DNA from: Bog-752 sp963799395
GTDB lineage: Bacteria > Actinomycetota > Thermoleophilia > UBA2241
NCBI GenBank assembly: GCA_963799395.1
Contig: CAWCWZ010000032.1
Span: forward strand, 36,707 to 100,706
Direction of reading: 5' to 3'
DNA length: 64,000 nucleotides
The notes under the pieces are model-generated. The model made no database searches, was not told the DNA's origin, and saw nothing but the letters and a program-made list of their open reading frames with translations. Positions 8,029 through 16,378 of the stretch are shown here, piece after piece. A program made the position numbers and the translations under genes. Positions within the stretch are counted from its first letter, which is position 1. Every line of letters starts with the position of its first letter.

Positions 8029-8949
8029 GTGACCGACACCGACATCGCGCCGCGCGAGAGCGAGGAGGACCGCGTCGAGCGGCGGGCCAGAAACTCCGTC
8101 ATGGCCCGCCTCGAGCGCGACGTCAGCGCCATGATCGACGAGATGCTCGACCAGTTCCGCGCAGAGACAGTGGGTGACGAACCGCGCGAGTACCTGGACG
8201 CGCTGCGCGTGCTGCTCAAATCGCAGGTCACCGCCTACATGTCGTTCGTCACGAGCCGCGGCGCGCTCTCCTCGACCACCTCGACGATGTACGCCGACGA
8301 GCTCAGCCCCGCCGGACCCGTGCCGACAACGCTGCGCGGCCTGATCGAGGGCGGCACGATGACGACGGCCCAGGCCGCCCGCCTCGCGAGCTACGTTTCC
8401 GACCGGCGGACGCTGCTCATCTTCGGCGACCGGTCGACCGGCAAGTCGACGCTGCTGAACGCCCTCCTCGAGCTCGTACCGGTCGACGAGCGCCTCGTCT
8501 CGATCGAGCACTCCGACCACCTGCCGGCTCTCCAGGACCGCTCGTTCTGCGTACGCCTGTCGGTGGCCGACGACACCGAGGTCGAGGGCACCTTCGCCAA
8601 GGCGATGAAGATGCAGCCCAGCCGCATCGTCGTGGGCGAGGTCCACGCCGACGAGATCCTCTACTTCCTGCGCGAGCTGCGCAGCCGCCCGGGCACCGGC
8701 GGCTTCTGCACGGTCCGCGCCGACTCCGTGCACAAGGCGGTCGCCAAGCTGCTGCGCCAGATGGAGCTGCACGTCGCGGCGCCCGAGGCCAGGCAGCTCG
8801 TGGGCGACACCCGGCCGATGCTCGTGCACATGCGCAGCGACGAACGCGGCGATTCGCGGCTGGCCGCCATCTGGGGCGTCGAGGGGCTCGACGCCGCCGG
8901 CGAGATCCTGCTCCACGAAGAGCCGACGGGGCAGAGCGCCGCATCGTAG
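8029..8949 (+). CDS. VirB11/CpaF-family secretion ATPase-like protein (solitary)
   Basis: 306-residue P-loop NTPase of the type II/IV secretion and Tad-pilus ATPase superfamily. The C-terminal half has a Walker A GDRSTGKST, an acidic SIEHSDHLPAL region, a RIVVGEVHADE Walker-B-like segment, and the GTGGFCTVRADSVHKAVAKL region that in CpaF reads SGHSGSLSTIHANSP. The N-terminal ~90 residues are charged helices with QVTAYMSFVTSRGALSS. It is shorter than typical CpaF and lacks a recognisable N-terminal CpaF domain. No pilus, secretion or prepilin genes lie nearby, so it may serve a dispersed apparatus. The GTG start is chosen after a weak CAGG; an upstream open stretch has no family similarity. 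Confidence 0.75.
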   Translation: MTDTDIAPRESEEDRVERRARNSVMARLERDVSAMIDEMLDQFRAETVGDEPREYLDALRVLLKSQVTAYMSFVTSRGALSSTTSTMYADELSPAGPVPTTLRGLIEGGTMTTAQAARLASYVSDRRTLLIFGDRSTGKSTLLNALLELVPVDERLVSIEHSDHLPALQDRSFCVRLSVADDTEVEGTFAKAMKMQPSRIVVGEVHADEILYFLRELRSRPGTGGFCTVRADSVHKAVAKLLRQMELHVAAPEARQLVGDTRPMLVHMRSDERGDSRLAAIWGVEGLDAAGEILLHEEPTGQSAAS

Positions 8950-9135
8950 GCCGGCGCTTCGGCCCTGCGCGCCGGCGCTTCCGCCCTGCCCGCCGGCGCG
9001 GCGGGCGACGCTCGCGCCGCCTCCGCCCATCGTGGCCCCGCCGGCTTCTCTTGTCGTCCACGCCGCCGGCGTGACACCGTCACCCGTTCCCTCCGGCGAC
9101 CGGCTCCTCTCCGTCCCGTCGACGAGCTACTGTCC
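8950..9135. other. Intergenic stretch before the rpsF promoter
   Basis: GC-rich spacer with direct repeats of CCGGCGCTTC/CGCCCTGC type just after the ATPase stop (8950-9005), able to fold as an imperfect hairpin and possibly acting as a terminator. No gene seen. Confidence 0.5.
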
Positions 9136-9164
9136 TTGAGACGGGCGCCGCGCGCTGGTATCAT
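9136..9164 (+). promoter_or_regulatory. Promoter of the rpsF-ssb-rpsR-rplI-dnaB operon
   Basis: TTGAGA (9136-9141) and TATCAT (9159-9164) separated by exactly 17 nt: the best sigma-70-like promoter match seen in the window. Transcription would start about 9171, leaving a leader of roughly 75-85 nt before rpsF. Confidence 0.75.
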
Positions 9165-9170
9165 GCCGGG

Positions 9171-9240
9171 GTTGCGCCGCCGATGGGGCGGCGTTTTTCA
9201 CCCCTGCTCCAGCAGCAAGGCTGGGGCCGCTAAGACCACA
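9171..9240 (+). promoter_or_regulatory. rpsF leader RNA with terminator-like hairpin and second stem
   Basis: Immediately after the predicted transcription start lies a 7-bp GC stem (9175-9181 with 9187-9193, loop GATGG) followed by five T, the form of an intrinsic terminator. A second small stem follows (CCAGC/GCTGG within 9210-9226) and then GGCCGC. Many bacteria regulate this operon through binding of the S6:S18 complex to a leader RNA; this leader may do the same, but I can only see the stems, not a confirmed consensus. Confidence 0.45.
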
Positions 9241-9244
9241 GGAG

Positions 9245-9541
9245 GTGAGTTCCACGAACAAGTATGAGTTGATGCTCATGCTCAACCCCGGCATCGAAGA
9301 CGGCCGCCAGCCCGAGATCCTCGATCGCCTGTCCAAGACCGTCGAAAAGGGCAAGGGCAAGGTCTCGTCGGTCGACGACTGGGGCAAGCGCAAGCTGGCG
9401 TACGAGATCGCCGGTCAGACCGAAGGCCTCTACAGCGTCGTAACGTTCACGTCCGAGCCCGAGACGCTGGCCGAAGTCGAGCGCGTGCTGCGCATCACCG
9501 ACGACGTCATGCGCTTCCAGACGGTGCGCCTCAAAGACTAG
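9245..9541 (+). CDS. rpsF: 30S ribosomal protein S6
   Basis: About 98 residues with the S6 pattern KYELMLMLNPGIED, VSSVDDWGKRKLAYEI and GLYSVVTFTSEP. First gene of the S6/SSB/S18/L9/DnaB operon. The start is awkward: the only standard codon in frame is GTG at 9245, which sits directly on the Shine-Dalgarno sequence AGGAGG, whereas family alignment and ribosome-site spacing favour beginning just before Asn-Lys-Tyr-Glu, where the codon is ACG (9254). The true start is uncertain. Confidence 0.95.
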   Translation: MSSTNKYELMLMLNPGIEDGRQPEILDRLSKTVEKGKGKVSSVDDWGKRKLAYEIAGQTEGLYSVVTFTSEPETLAEVERVLRITDDVMRFQTVRLKD

Positions 9542-9564
9542 CGCCAACCGCAAAGGAGCGAACT

Positions 9565-9997
9565 ATGGCCGGATCAATCAACCGCGTCGTGCTCGTCGGC
9601 AACCTCACCCGCGACCCCGAGACCCGCCAGGCGGGCGCCACGACGGTGTGCAGCCTGCGCATCGCCGTGAACGACCGCGTCAAGAACAAGGACTCGGGCG
9701 CCTGGGAAGACTACGCCAACTACTTCACGGTCTCGGTCTTCGGCAACAACGGCGAGCGCTGCGCCCAGTACCTGAGCAAGGGTCGCCAGGTCGCGATCGA
9801 AGGGCGCCTGCGCTGGCGCCAGTGGGAATCGCAGGACGGCCAAAAGCGCGAGGCCGTCGAAGTCGTCGCCGACAACGTCCAGTTCATCGGACCGCGCGAA
9901 GGCGGCGGCGCCCCGCGCGACACGGCGGCACCGAGTTCTCCGGCGCCGCCCCGACGTCGCCGAAGCCGACTTCGGCGACGAGGACATCCCGTTCTGA
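9565..9997 (+). CDS. ssb: Single-stranded DNA-binding protein, apparent +1 indel near 9952
   Basis: OB-fold SSB that coats single-stranded DNA in replication and repair. It starts INRVVLVGNLTRDPETR and has the expected core (GERCAQYLSKGRQVAIEGRL, VQFIGPREGG). In the uncorrected frame the protein reads into nonsense; dropping one C from CCCC at 9949-9952 joins SSPAPP to DVAEADFGDEDIPF, restoring the universal acidic tip that recruits partner proteins and giving 143 residues. An AAAGGAG ribosome site precedes the ATG. The intact tip downstream of the shift argues for a sequence error rather than decay. Confidence 0.95.
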
Positions 9998-10078
9998 CGA
10001 CCGGCCCTGCCAGAAGGCCCCCGGCCACGGCGACTCGCCGGTCGACCTACCACAGAAGAGCAGCGAAGAAAGGCCAGC

Positions 10079-10342
10079 ATGCCAGCACCACAAGGTAAGC
10101 GCCGCGCGAAGCGCCCAAAGGCCGGGGTCTTGGGCCGGGCGCACCGTTACTGCTATTACTGCAAAGAGAAGATCGAGGACGTCGACTACAAGGCCAACAC
10201 GGTCCTCAAGCGCTTCGTCTCCGACAAAGGCAAGATCCGCTCGCGTCGCGTCACCGGCGCCTGCCGCTGCCATCAGCGCCAGGTCGCGGTGGCCGTCAAG
10301 CGCGCCCGCGAGATGGCTCTCCTGCCGTACGCAGACCGCTAG
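10079..10342 (+). CDS. rpsR: 30S ribosomal protein S18, zinc-binding form
   Basis: 87 residues, with conserved YKANTVLKRFVSDKGKIRSRRVTG and the basic tail. Cysteines in YCYYCKEK and CRCHQ form the set used by the zinc-ribbon (C+) version of S18. An AAAGG ribosome site lies upstream. Third gene of the operon. Confidence 0.97.
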   Translation: MPAPQGKRRAKRPKAGVLGRAHRYCYYCKEKIEDVDYKANTVLKRFVSDKGKIRSRRVTGACRCHQRQVAVAVKRAREMALLPYADR

Positions 10343-10351
10343 GAGGCCGTC

Positions 10352-10798
10352 GTGGAGATCATTCTGCTCGAAGACATCGAGGGCGTGGGCATCAAGGGCG
10401 ACCTCGCCAACGTGTCGCCCGGCTACGCCCGTAACTTCCTGCTGCCCAAACACCTGGCCGAGGTGGCCAACCCCGGCAGGCTCGACGAAGTCCGGCGGCG
10501 CATGGAAGAACGCAAGGCGCGCGAGGCGCGCACCGCAGAGCAGGCCGTCGACGTCGCGGCCACGCTCAACAAGACGGTCGTCACCATCGGCGCCCACGCC
10601 GGCGAGGGCGAGCGGCTCTACGGATCGGTCACCAACGCCGACATCGCCGACGCCATCTGGAGCGCCCGCAAGGTGCGCGTCGACAAGCACAAGGTCCGTC
10701 TCGACGAACCCATCAAGAGTCTGGGCACGTTCATGGTCGACATCGACGTCTTCGAAGGCGTCGAAGCGTCGGTCAAGGTCATCGTCGTTCCCGAGTAA
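10352..10798 (+). CDS. rplI: 50S ribosomal protein L9
   Basis: 148 residues with the N-terminal L9 signature (LLEDIEGVGIKGDLANVSPGYARNFLLP), the long connecting helix rich in Glu/Arg and the C-terminal RNA-binding domain (LYGSVTNADIADAI). GTG start 5 nt after AGGAGG. The gap to rpsR is 9 nt. Confidence 0.97.
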   Translation: MEIILLEDIEGVGIKGDLANVSPGYARNFLLPKHLAEVANPGRLDEVRRRMEERKAREARTAEQAVDVAATLNKTVVTIGAHAGEGERLYGSVTNADIADAIWSARKVRVDKHKVRLDEPIKSLGTFMVDIDVFEGVEASVKVIVVPE

Positions 10799-10835
10799 CG
10801 CGGCCCCGGGCGGCGCCGCAGAGAGGGGCAGCATC

Positions 10836-12194
10836 GTGGCCACCGGCATCGTCCAGAGCGACGGTCGTCACATGCAGCCGCACGACCTCGACGCCGAGGA
10901 GTCGCTCCTCGGCGCGATGGTCGTCAGCCCCAACGCCATCCCCATCGCCACCGAGCTCGTCGCCGAAGACGACTTCTATCGCGACACCCATCGCCTCGTC
11001 TTTCGCACGATCCGCGACATGTACGCCCTCGGCAAAGAGGTCGATGCCGTCACCCTGAGCGCCGCCCTCGAGCAGCAGGGCGTGCTCGAACGTGTCGGCG
11101 GCAAGGCCTTCGTCCACACCCTGGTCGAGATCGTGCCGGCCGCGGCCAACGTCCGGCAGTACGCCGAGATCGTGCGCGAGACCAGCGTCCTGCGCCAGCT
11201 CATCAGGGTCGGCAACGAGATCGCCGAGCTCGGTTACGAGCATCCCAAAGAGGCCCGCGAACTTCTTGATTCCTGCGAGCAGAAGGTCTTCGCCATCTCG
11301 CAGCACCGCCTCTCGTCCGACTTCGACGCCATGAGCGACATGGTCAAGTCGACCTTCGAGCGCATCGACATGATCCGCGAGGGGCTGCAGCTCTCCGGCG
11401 TGCCCACGGGCTTTGCCGACATCGACAAGTTCACCGGCGGCTTCCAGCCGTCGAACCTCATCGTCCTGGCGGCGCGCCCCGGCGTGGGCAAGACCTCCCT
11501 CGCCCTGAACATCGCCCACCACATCGGCCTCACGGGCACGGCGTCGGTCGCCATCTTCAGCCTCGAGATGAGCAAGCAGGAGATCAGCGAGCGCATGCTG
11601 TGTTCCGCCGCCCGGGTCGCGTCGCACCGGCTGCGCTCCGGCCAGACGCTCCCCAACGACGACTACTACAAGCTGGTCACCGTCGCCGGCGAGCTCGAAA
11701 AGGCGCCCATCTACGTCGACGACACGGCCGGCATCAACGTCTTCGAGCTGCGCGCCAAGGCGCGCCGCCTGGCGAGCAGGGTCGAGCCCAAGCTCGGCCT
11801 CGTCATCATCGACTACCTGCAGCTCATGATGGGCGACGGCCGCGCCGACAACCGCCAGCAGGAGGTGGCCAACATCTCGCGCTCGCTCAAGCAGCTCGCC
11901 CGCGAGCTCGACGTGCCGGTGCTCGCCGTCTCGCAGCTCAACCGCGAAGTCGAGACGCGCGCCGAAAAGAAGCCGCAGCTCTCCGACCTGCGCGAGTCGG
12001 GCGCGATCGAGCAAGACGCCGACCTCGTCATCTTCCTCTACGAGCCCCGCGACGAGAACAGCAAGGGCATCGTCGCCGTCGACCTCGCCAAGCACCGCAA
12101 CGGGCCGACCGGCCTGGCCCGCCTCGGCTTCGTTCGCGACTACACCAAGTTCCGCACGCTCAAGGCCGACGAAGCCGGCCGCTATGACTTCTAG
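10836..12194 (+). CDS. dnaB: Replicative DNA helicase DnaB
   Basis: 452-residue hexameric helicase that unwinds DNA at the fork. The N-terminal domain (DLDAEESLLGAMVVSPNAI) is followed by the RecA-like motor: Walker A ARPGVGKTSLAL, SLEMSKQEISERM, Walker B IIDYLQLM, and SQLNREVETR and DLRESGAIEQDADLVIFL. No intein interrupts the motifs. The GTG start at 10836 follows GAGAGGGG. A long in-frame open extension upstream covers ssb-rplI in another frame and is not real. Confidence 0.97.
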   Translation: MATGIVQSDGRHMQPHDLDAEESLLGAMVVSPNAIPIATELVAEDDFYRDTHRLVFRTIRDMYALGKEVDAVTLSAALEQQGVLERVGGKAFVHTLVEIVPAAANVRQYAEIVRETSVLRQLIRVGNEIAELGYEHPKEARELLDSCEQKVFAISQHRLSSDFDAMSDMVKSTFERIDMIREGLQLSGVPTGFADIDKFTGGFQPSNLIVLAARPGVGKTSLALNIAHHIGLTGTASVAIFSLEMSKQEISERMLCSAARVASHRLRSGQTLPNDDYYKLVTVAGELEKAPIYVDDTAGINVFELRAKARRLASRVEPKLGLVIIDYLQLMMGDGRADNRQQEVANISRSLKQLARELDVPVLAVSQLNREVETRAEKKPQLSDLRESGAIEQDADLVIFLYEPRDENSKGIVAVDLAKHRNGPTGLARLGFVRDYTKFRTLKADEAGRYDF

Positions 12195-12275
12195 CGACCG
12201 GCCCCGCCGCTCACCTCCTCACATGCGGCGCCGGTCGCCGAACCGGTCGTCCCACGGGCGGCGGCCGCCGGCCCG

Positions 12276-13110
12276 ATGACCGGCGCCACCCTCGTCAGCC
12301 TGAACGGACGGCTCGTCGCCGAGCGCGAGGCGTACGTGCCGGCCCTCGACCGCGCCGTCACCCACGGCATCGGTCTCTACGAGACGCTCAAGCTCACCGC
12401 CGGCGTGCCGGTGTTCTTCGACGAGCACATGGCTCGCCTGCACGCGGGGCTCGAGCTCCTCGAGATCGCCGTGCCCTGGGACCGGGCGACCATCGCCGGC
12501 TGGATCGTCGACCTCGCCGCCGCCGGCGGTGTCGCCGACGGCGGCTGCCGCGTGCTCGTCACCGCCGGCGCCGCCTGGGGCGACCCTTCCGTCCTCATCC
12601 GCAACGACGTACGACCGTCACCCGCGCGACCACTGCGCGTGATCACCTACCGCGGCATCCGCGTCAGCGGCGCCCTCAAGGCGATGACCTTCCTGCAGTC
12701 CCATCTGGCCCAGCGCGCGGCGGCGGCCGCCGGCGCCGACGACGCCATCTTCGTCGACGACGAAGGCCGCATGTTCGAGGGCGCGACCTCCAACATCTTC
12801 CTCGCCCGAGGCGGCGGCCTCGTCACGACGCCGGCCGAAGGCGCCATCCTGCCCGGCGTCATGCGCGCCGCCCTCGAGCGCGTCGCCGAAACCAGCGGCA
12901 TCGCGGTGATCGAAGCCTACGGGCGCGTCGCCGACCTGCGCGGCGACGACGCCATGTTCCTCACGAGCAGCGTGCGCGGTATCGTGCCCGTCGGCGCGGT
13001 CGACGACCGACTCCCTGCGGGTCGACGACGCCATGCTCGGGCGGCTGCGAGGGCTCGTCGACGACGCCGAACACGACGCCGCCGCCGCGTTCCGCGCGAC
13101 CTACCTCTAG
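12276..13110 (+). CDS. Class IV PLP aminotransferase (aminodeoxychorismate lyase / branched-chain aminotransferase family), apparent +1 indel near 13008
   Basis: 277 residues after removal of one C from GACGACCGAC at 13002-13010, which joins GAVDD to DSLRVDDAMLGRLRG. Motifs are SLNGRLV near the start, HGIGLYETLKL, the PLP lysine in GALKAMTFLQSHLAQR, and DDEGRMFEGATSNIFL. This fits PabC-type 4-amino-4-deoxychorismate lyase for folate or D-amino-acid/branched-chain aminotransferases; I cannot separate these. It follows dnaB by 81 nt and may be read from the same promoter. Confidence 0.87.
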
Positions 13111-13294
13111 GTTCTGCCGCCGCGACCTCGCTCCCGCCCGACGCGGTCGTCGCTCCCGCTCCCGACAGTCCTCGCCGGCCAGACGGCCTCGGCCCCGACC
13201 CGCCAGCGGCCTCGCTCCTGCCCTCCCAAGGCTTACGACCAGGCGTTCGCGGGCACTTTGCGACCATCCCCGCAGGCAACACCTGAGGTGAACG

Positions 13295-14459
13295 ATGAGA
13301 GTACGTGGACTCCTTGTCTGGGCCGCGATCGCCCTCGTGGCCGGCGTCGCCGCGACGGCCATCGTGCTCGTGGCGGCGGGCGGCGGCAGCCGCGCGGCGG
13401 CTCAGAACCCGGTCCGCGCGGCGACCGTGCGGGCCGCGGTCGTGCCCGCGGTCAAGCTTCACCTCGTCGCGTCGGGCCTTTCGCAGCCCCTCGGCGTGAC
13501 CGCGCCTCCCGGCGACACGCATCGGCTTGTTCGTGGTCGAGAAGACCGGCGACATCCGCGTGATCGAGAACGGCACGCTGCTCGCCAAGCCGTTCCTCGA
13601 CATCCAGAGCCTCGTGTCGGCCGGCGGCGAGCAGGGTCTCCTGTCGCTTGCCTTCGACCCCCACTACGCGTCCAACGGGCGCTTCTACGTCTTCTACACC
13701 AACCCGACCGGCGACATCAGGGTCGTGCGCTACACCGTGAGCTCCGGCGATCCCAACGTCGCCAACGCCGCGTCGGCCAAGGTGCTGTGGAAGGTCGCTC
13801 ACCACGCTCATCCCAATCACAACGGCGGTCAGCTCGCCTTCGGCCCCGACGGTCGCCTCTACATCGGCATCGGCGACGGCGGCAGCGAGGGCGACCCCAA
13901 CAACTACGGTCAGAACCTCAAGGTCCCCTACGCCAAGATCTGGCGCCTCAACGTCAACGTGTCGAGACCGAAGCCCGTGCTGTACGCCTATGGCCTGCGC
14001 AATCCGTGGCGCTTCTCGTTCGACAGCAAGACCGGCAACCTGTGGATCGGCGACGTCGGTCAGAACCGGTGGGAGGAGATCGACTACCTCAAGGCCGGCA
14101 CCAGGCCCGGCACCAACTTCGGCTGGAGCTACTACGAGGGCGACCACCTCTATAAGCGCCAGCACATCGTGCGCACCCGCCTCGTCTTTCCGGTGACCGA
14201 GTACTCCCACAGCGTCGGTTGCGCGGTGATCGGCGGCTACGTCTACCGGGGCAGCGCGATCGCAGCCCTGCGCGGCTCCTACCTGTTCGCCGACCACTGC
14301 AGCGGGCGCGTCTGGTTCAAGGCCGGGCCGCACGGCCGCACGCGCATCCTCACCGGCGTGTCGCGGAAGGTGACGAACCTCACCTCGTTCGGACAGGACG
14401 CGAGCGGCGAGCTCTACCTGTCGAGCCAGAACGGCAACGTCTACAAACTCGTGCCCTGA
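13295..14459 (+). CDS. Secreted PQQ-type soluble sugar dehydrogenase-like beta-propeller, apparent +1 indel near 13527
   Basis: 387 residues after dropping one T in CGGCTTGTTC at 13527-13528, giving GDTHRLFVVEKTGDIRV. An N-terminal hydrophobic segment (LLVWAAIALVAGVAATAIVLVA) exports or anchors it. The propeller shows GEQGLLSLAFDPHYASNGRFYV, NHNGGQLAFGPDGRLYIGIGDGG, AYGLRNPWRFSFD and GDVGQNRWEEID, typical of the soluble glucose/sorbosone dehydrogenase (GSDH/HHIP) family, whose better-studied members oxidise sugars with PQQ. Substrate and cofactor are not shown here, and no PQQ synthesis genes are in the window. GAGGTGA precedes the ATG. Confidence 0.87.
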
Positions 14460-14463
14460 CTCC

Positions 14464-15228
14464 TTACGGCGCCCGGCCGATCAGCACCCAGCTCACGTGA
14501 TCGTGAGGAGCGCCTCGGGGTCGCTCCTCGAGATAGGCGATCTCGTCGAGGCGCTCGAGGCGCAGAAAGCCGAAGTCGGCGGCGAGCTCGTCGCGGCCGC
14601 ACAGATGCAGGTACGTCCGCCCCTCGAACGAGCCCGGATCGCCCGGCACGGGACGGCCCTTGCCGGCGTGCTCGGGGTCGCGCGTCGACAGCGTGCTCAG
14701 AAAGAACAGGCCACCCGACGCCAGGCGCCTGCGCACCGTGGCGCGCAAGGCGGCGCGACCCGCCGGTTCGAGCACCTGGTAGACGTTCGAGCAGAACACG
14801 ACGTCGAAGAGAGCCCCTTCCGACTCGCCGGCGCCGGCTTGGCCGCGGTCGGAGTCGGCGAAGCCCCCGCGGCGGTACTCGATGCGCGCCCCGGCCGGGA
14901 GGGCAGCGCGCGCCATCTCGATGGCGCGCGCCGCCCCGTCCACGCCCGTGACCGACAGGCCCAGCGCGCGCCACAGGGCGACGGCGTCGCGACCGTAGCC
15001 ACAACCAAGGTCGAGCAGCGTCAGGTCGGTCACCGCGGGGCCGAGCGTCCGCAAGCGCTCGGCGGCCACCGCGACCAGCTCGCTCGGCGCTTCGCCCCAG
15101 ATCTCTCCGTCGGCGCGGTAGCGCCCGTCCCAATACGCGGCGGGGTCGTGAGCGGGCGCGGCGGGGTCGGGGCCGAGTTCGCCGGCGGGGTCGGGGCCGA
15201 GTTCGCCGGCGGGGTCGGGGCCTGTCAC
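14464..15228 (-). CDS. Class I SAM-dependent methyltransferase
   Basis: 254 residues. The SAM-binding motif LTLLDLGCGYGRDAVAL is followed by VTGVDGAARAIEMA and a DVVFCSNVYQVL motif IV. The N terminus carries a short Pro-rich repeat (GPDPAGEL, encoded by a 24-bp tandem repeat) not found in the family and probably dispensable; an internal start could lie after it. The start overlaps the mscL stop by four bases, so the two are coupled. The methyl acceptor is unknown. Confidence 0.82.
   Translation of the reverse strand: MTGPDPAGELGPDPAGELGPDPAAPAHDPAAYWDGRYRADGEIWGEAPSELVAVAAERLRTLGPAVTDLTLLDLGCGYGRDAVALWRALGLSVTGVDGAARAIEMARAALPAGARIEYRRGGFADSDRGQAGAGESEGALFDVVFCSNVYQVLEPAGRAALRATVRRRLASGGLFFLSTLSTRDPEHAGKGRPVPGDPGSFEGRTYLHLCGRDELAADFGFLRLERLDEIAYLEERPRGAPHDHVSWVLIGRAP
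15161..15222. repeat. 24-bp tandem repeat, 2.6 copies, in the 5' end of the methyltransferase gene
   Basis: Perfect copies at 15161-15184 and 15185-15208 and a partial copy 15209-15222. Because the unit is a multiple of three it adds eight residues (GPDPAGEL) per copy on the minus strand, so copy number can vary without breaking the frame. Confidence 0.85.
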
Positions 15229-15635
15229 GCGGCGCCCGCCGGCGAGACCTCAGAGGTGCAGTGCGGGCAGCGCCGCGCGCCCACGGGGATCTCGCTCAGG
15301 CACTCGGGGCACTCCCTGGTCGTCGGGTCCTGACCCTTGGCGCGGCGCGCGGCGAGCGCGTTCATCGGGGCCACGACGACGAAGTACACGGCGGCCGCGA
15401 TCAGCACGAAGCTGACGACGGCGTTGACGAACTCGCCGTAGAGAAACGTGCTGCTGTTGATCGTGAACGACAGCGACGAGAAATCCGGCTTGCCGAAGAT
15501 GGCGGCGATGAGCGGCGTGATCAGGTCCTTGACGAAGGCGGTCACGAGCGCGCCGAAGGCGGCGCCGATGACGACGGCAACGGCCAGGTCGACGACGTTG
15601 CCCCGCAAGATGAACTCCTTGAAGCCTTTGAGCAT
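15225..15635 (-). CDS. mscL: Large-conductance mechanosensitive channel MscL with C-terminal zinc ribbon
   Basis: 136 residues. The N-terminal LKGFKEFILRGNVVDLAVAVVIGAAFG and TPLIAAIFGKPDFSSLSF identify MscL, the tension-gated emergency channel, with its second helix FVNAVVSFVLIAAAVYFVVVAPMN. The cytoplasmic end adds CPECLSEIPVGARRCPHC, a four-cysteine zinc-ribbon absent from the E. coli protein. It is translationally coupled to the downstream methyltransferase. Confidence 0.95.
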   Translation of the reverse strand: MLKGFKEFILRGNVVDLAVAVVIGAAFGALVTAFVKDLITPLIAAIFGKPDFSSLSFTINSSTFLYGEFVNAVVSFVLIAAAVYFVVVAPMNALAARRAKGQDPTTRECPECLSEIPVGARRCPHCTSEVSPAGAA

Positions 15636-15788
15636 GGCGCTCCCTCCTCCTCGTCAACAGATGCCGGCCGGCGAGACGCGCCGGCCGAAGCCCCCCGGTC
15701 CCGGTCCCCGTCGCGTCCGGGCGTACGGCCGCCTTCTTACCCGCCGGCCGACGCCGGCAAGCAGCGTGTGTGCGACTCGCCGGCCGGT

Positions 15789-16319
15789 CTAGGGCGTGCC
15801 GGTCGCCGACGGGGTGGGCAACGAAGACGATGCGCTCGGCGACGCAGTGGGCGACGGCGCGAGATCCGGGGCCCCGCGCGGCGTGACGCCGCGCCGGCCG
15901 GCGGCCAGCGCGTCGCCCACGCCCCGCAGATACCACACGAACGCCTGGCCCACTTGCACGCCGACCAGCGTCGACGCGACGCCGTTGGCGCCGACCCAGC
16001 TCCCGTAACCCTGGGCGCCGCCGATCGAGAGGCGCAGCGAGGGCCCGTCGGAGCGCACGACCGTGACCACCGTGGTCACCGGCACGGCCTCCTCGTTCGA
16101 ATCCTTCTCCATGCTGCTGATCCAGCCGGCCAGCTCCACGGGGGGCCGGGAGATGTACCCAGACACGACGGCGCCCTTGGTGGCCGAACGGTACGAGAGC
16201 CCGATGATCTCGCTCGAGGTGAGCTGGAACGGATAGTCGTCGTGGACGTAGTACCAGATGCCGAACCCGACCAGGGCGATGGTGAGCGCCACGCCCGTCC
16301 AGAACACCGCTCGTCTCAT
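15789..16319 (-). CDS. Membrane-anchored hypothetical protein with Ser/Thr/Pro-rich tail
   Basis: 176 residues not recognised as any family. A hydrophobic N-terminal anchor (AVFWTGVALTIALVGFGIWYYV) is followed by an extracytoplasmic domain of mixed beta pattern and a low-complexity tail (SPTASPSASSSLPTPSATGTP) of the kind found in wall-associated proteins. It lies 59 nt after purC on the same strand. Confidence 0.7.
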   Translation of the reverse strand: MRRAVFWTGVALTIALVGFGIWYYVHDDYPFQLTSSEIIGLSYRSATKGAVVSGYISRPPVELAGWISSMEKDSNEEAVPVTTVVTVVRSDGPSLRLSIGGAQGYGSWVGANGVASTLVGVQVGQAFVWYLRGVGDALAAGRRGVTPRGAPDLAPSPTASPSASSSLPTPSATGTP

Positions 16320-16378
16320 GGCACCTCTGCCCCTGCGACTCTCTGCCTGCCGACCGCGCCTCGGCCCTGCCGCGGCGG

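Noticed and set aside
9648..10835. An N-terminal extension of DnaB running through ssb, rpsR and rplI
   Set aside because: The extension is out of frame with three real genes and has low-complexity Arg/Ser composition; DnaB homology starts after the GTG at 10836.
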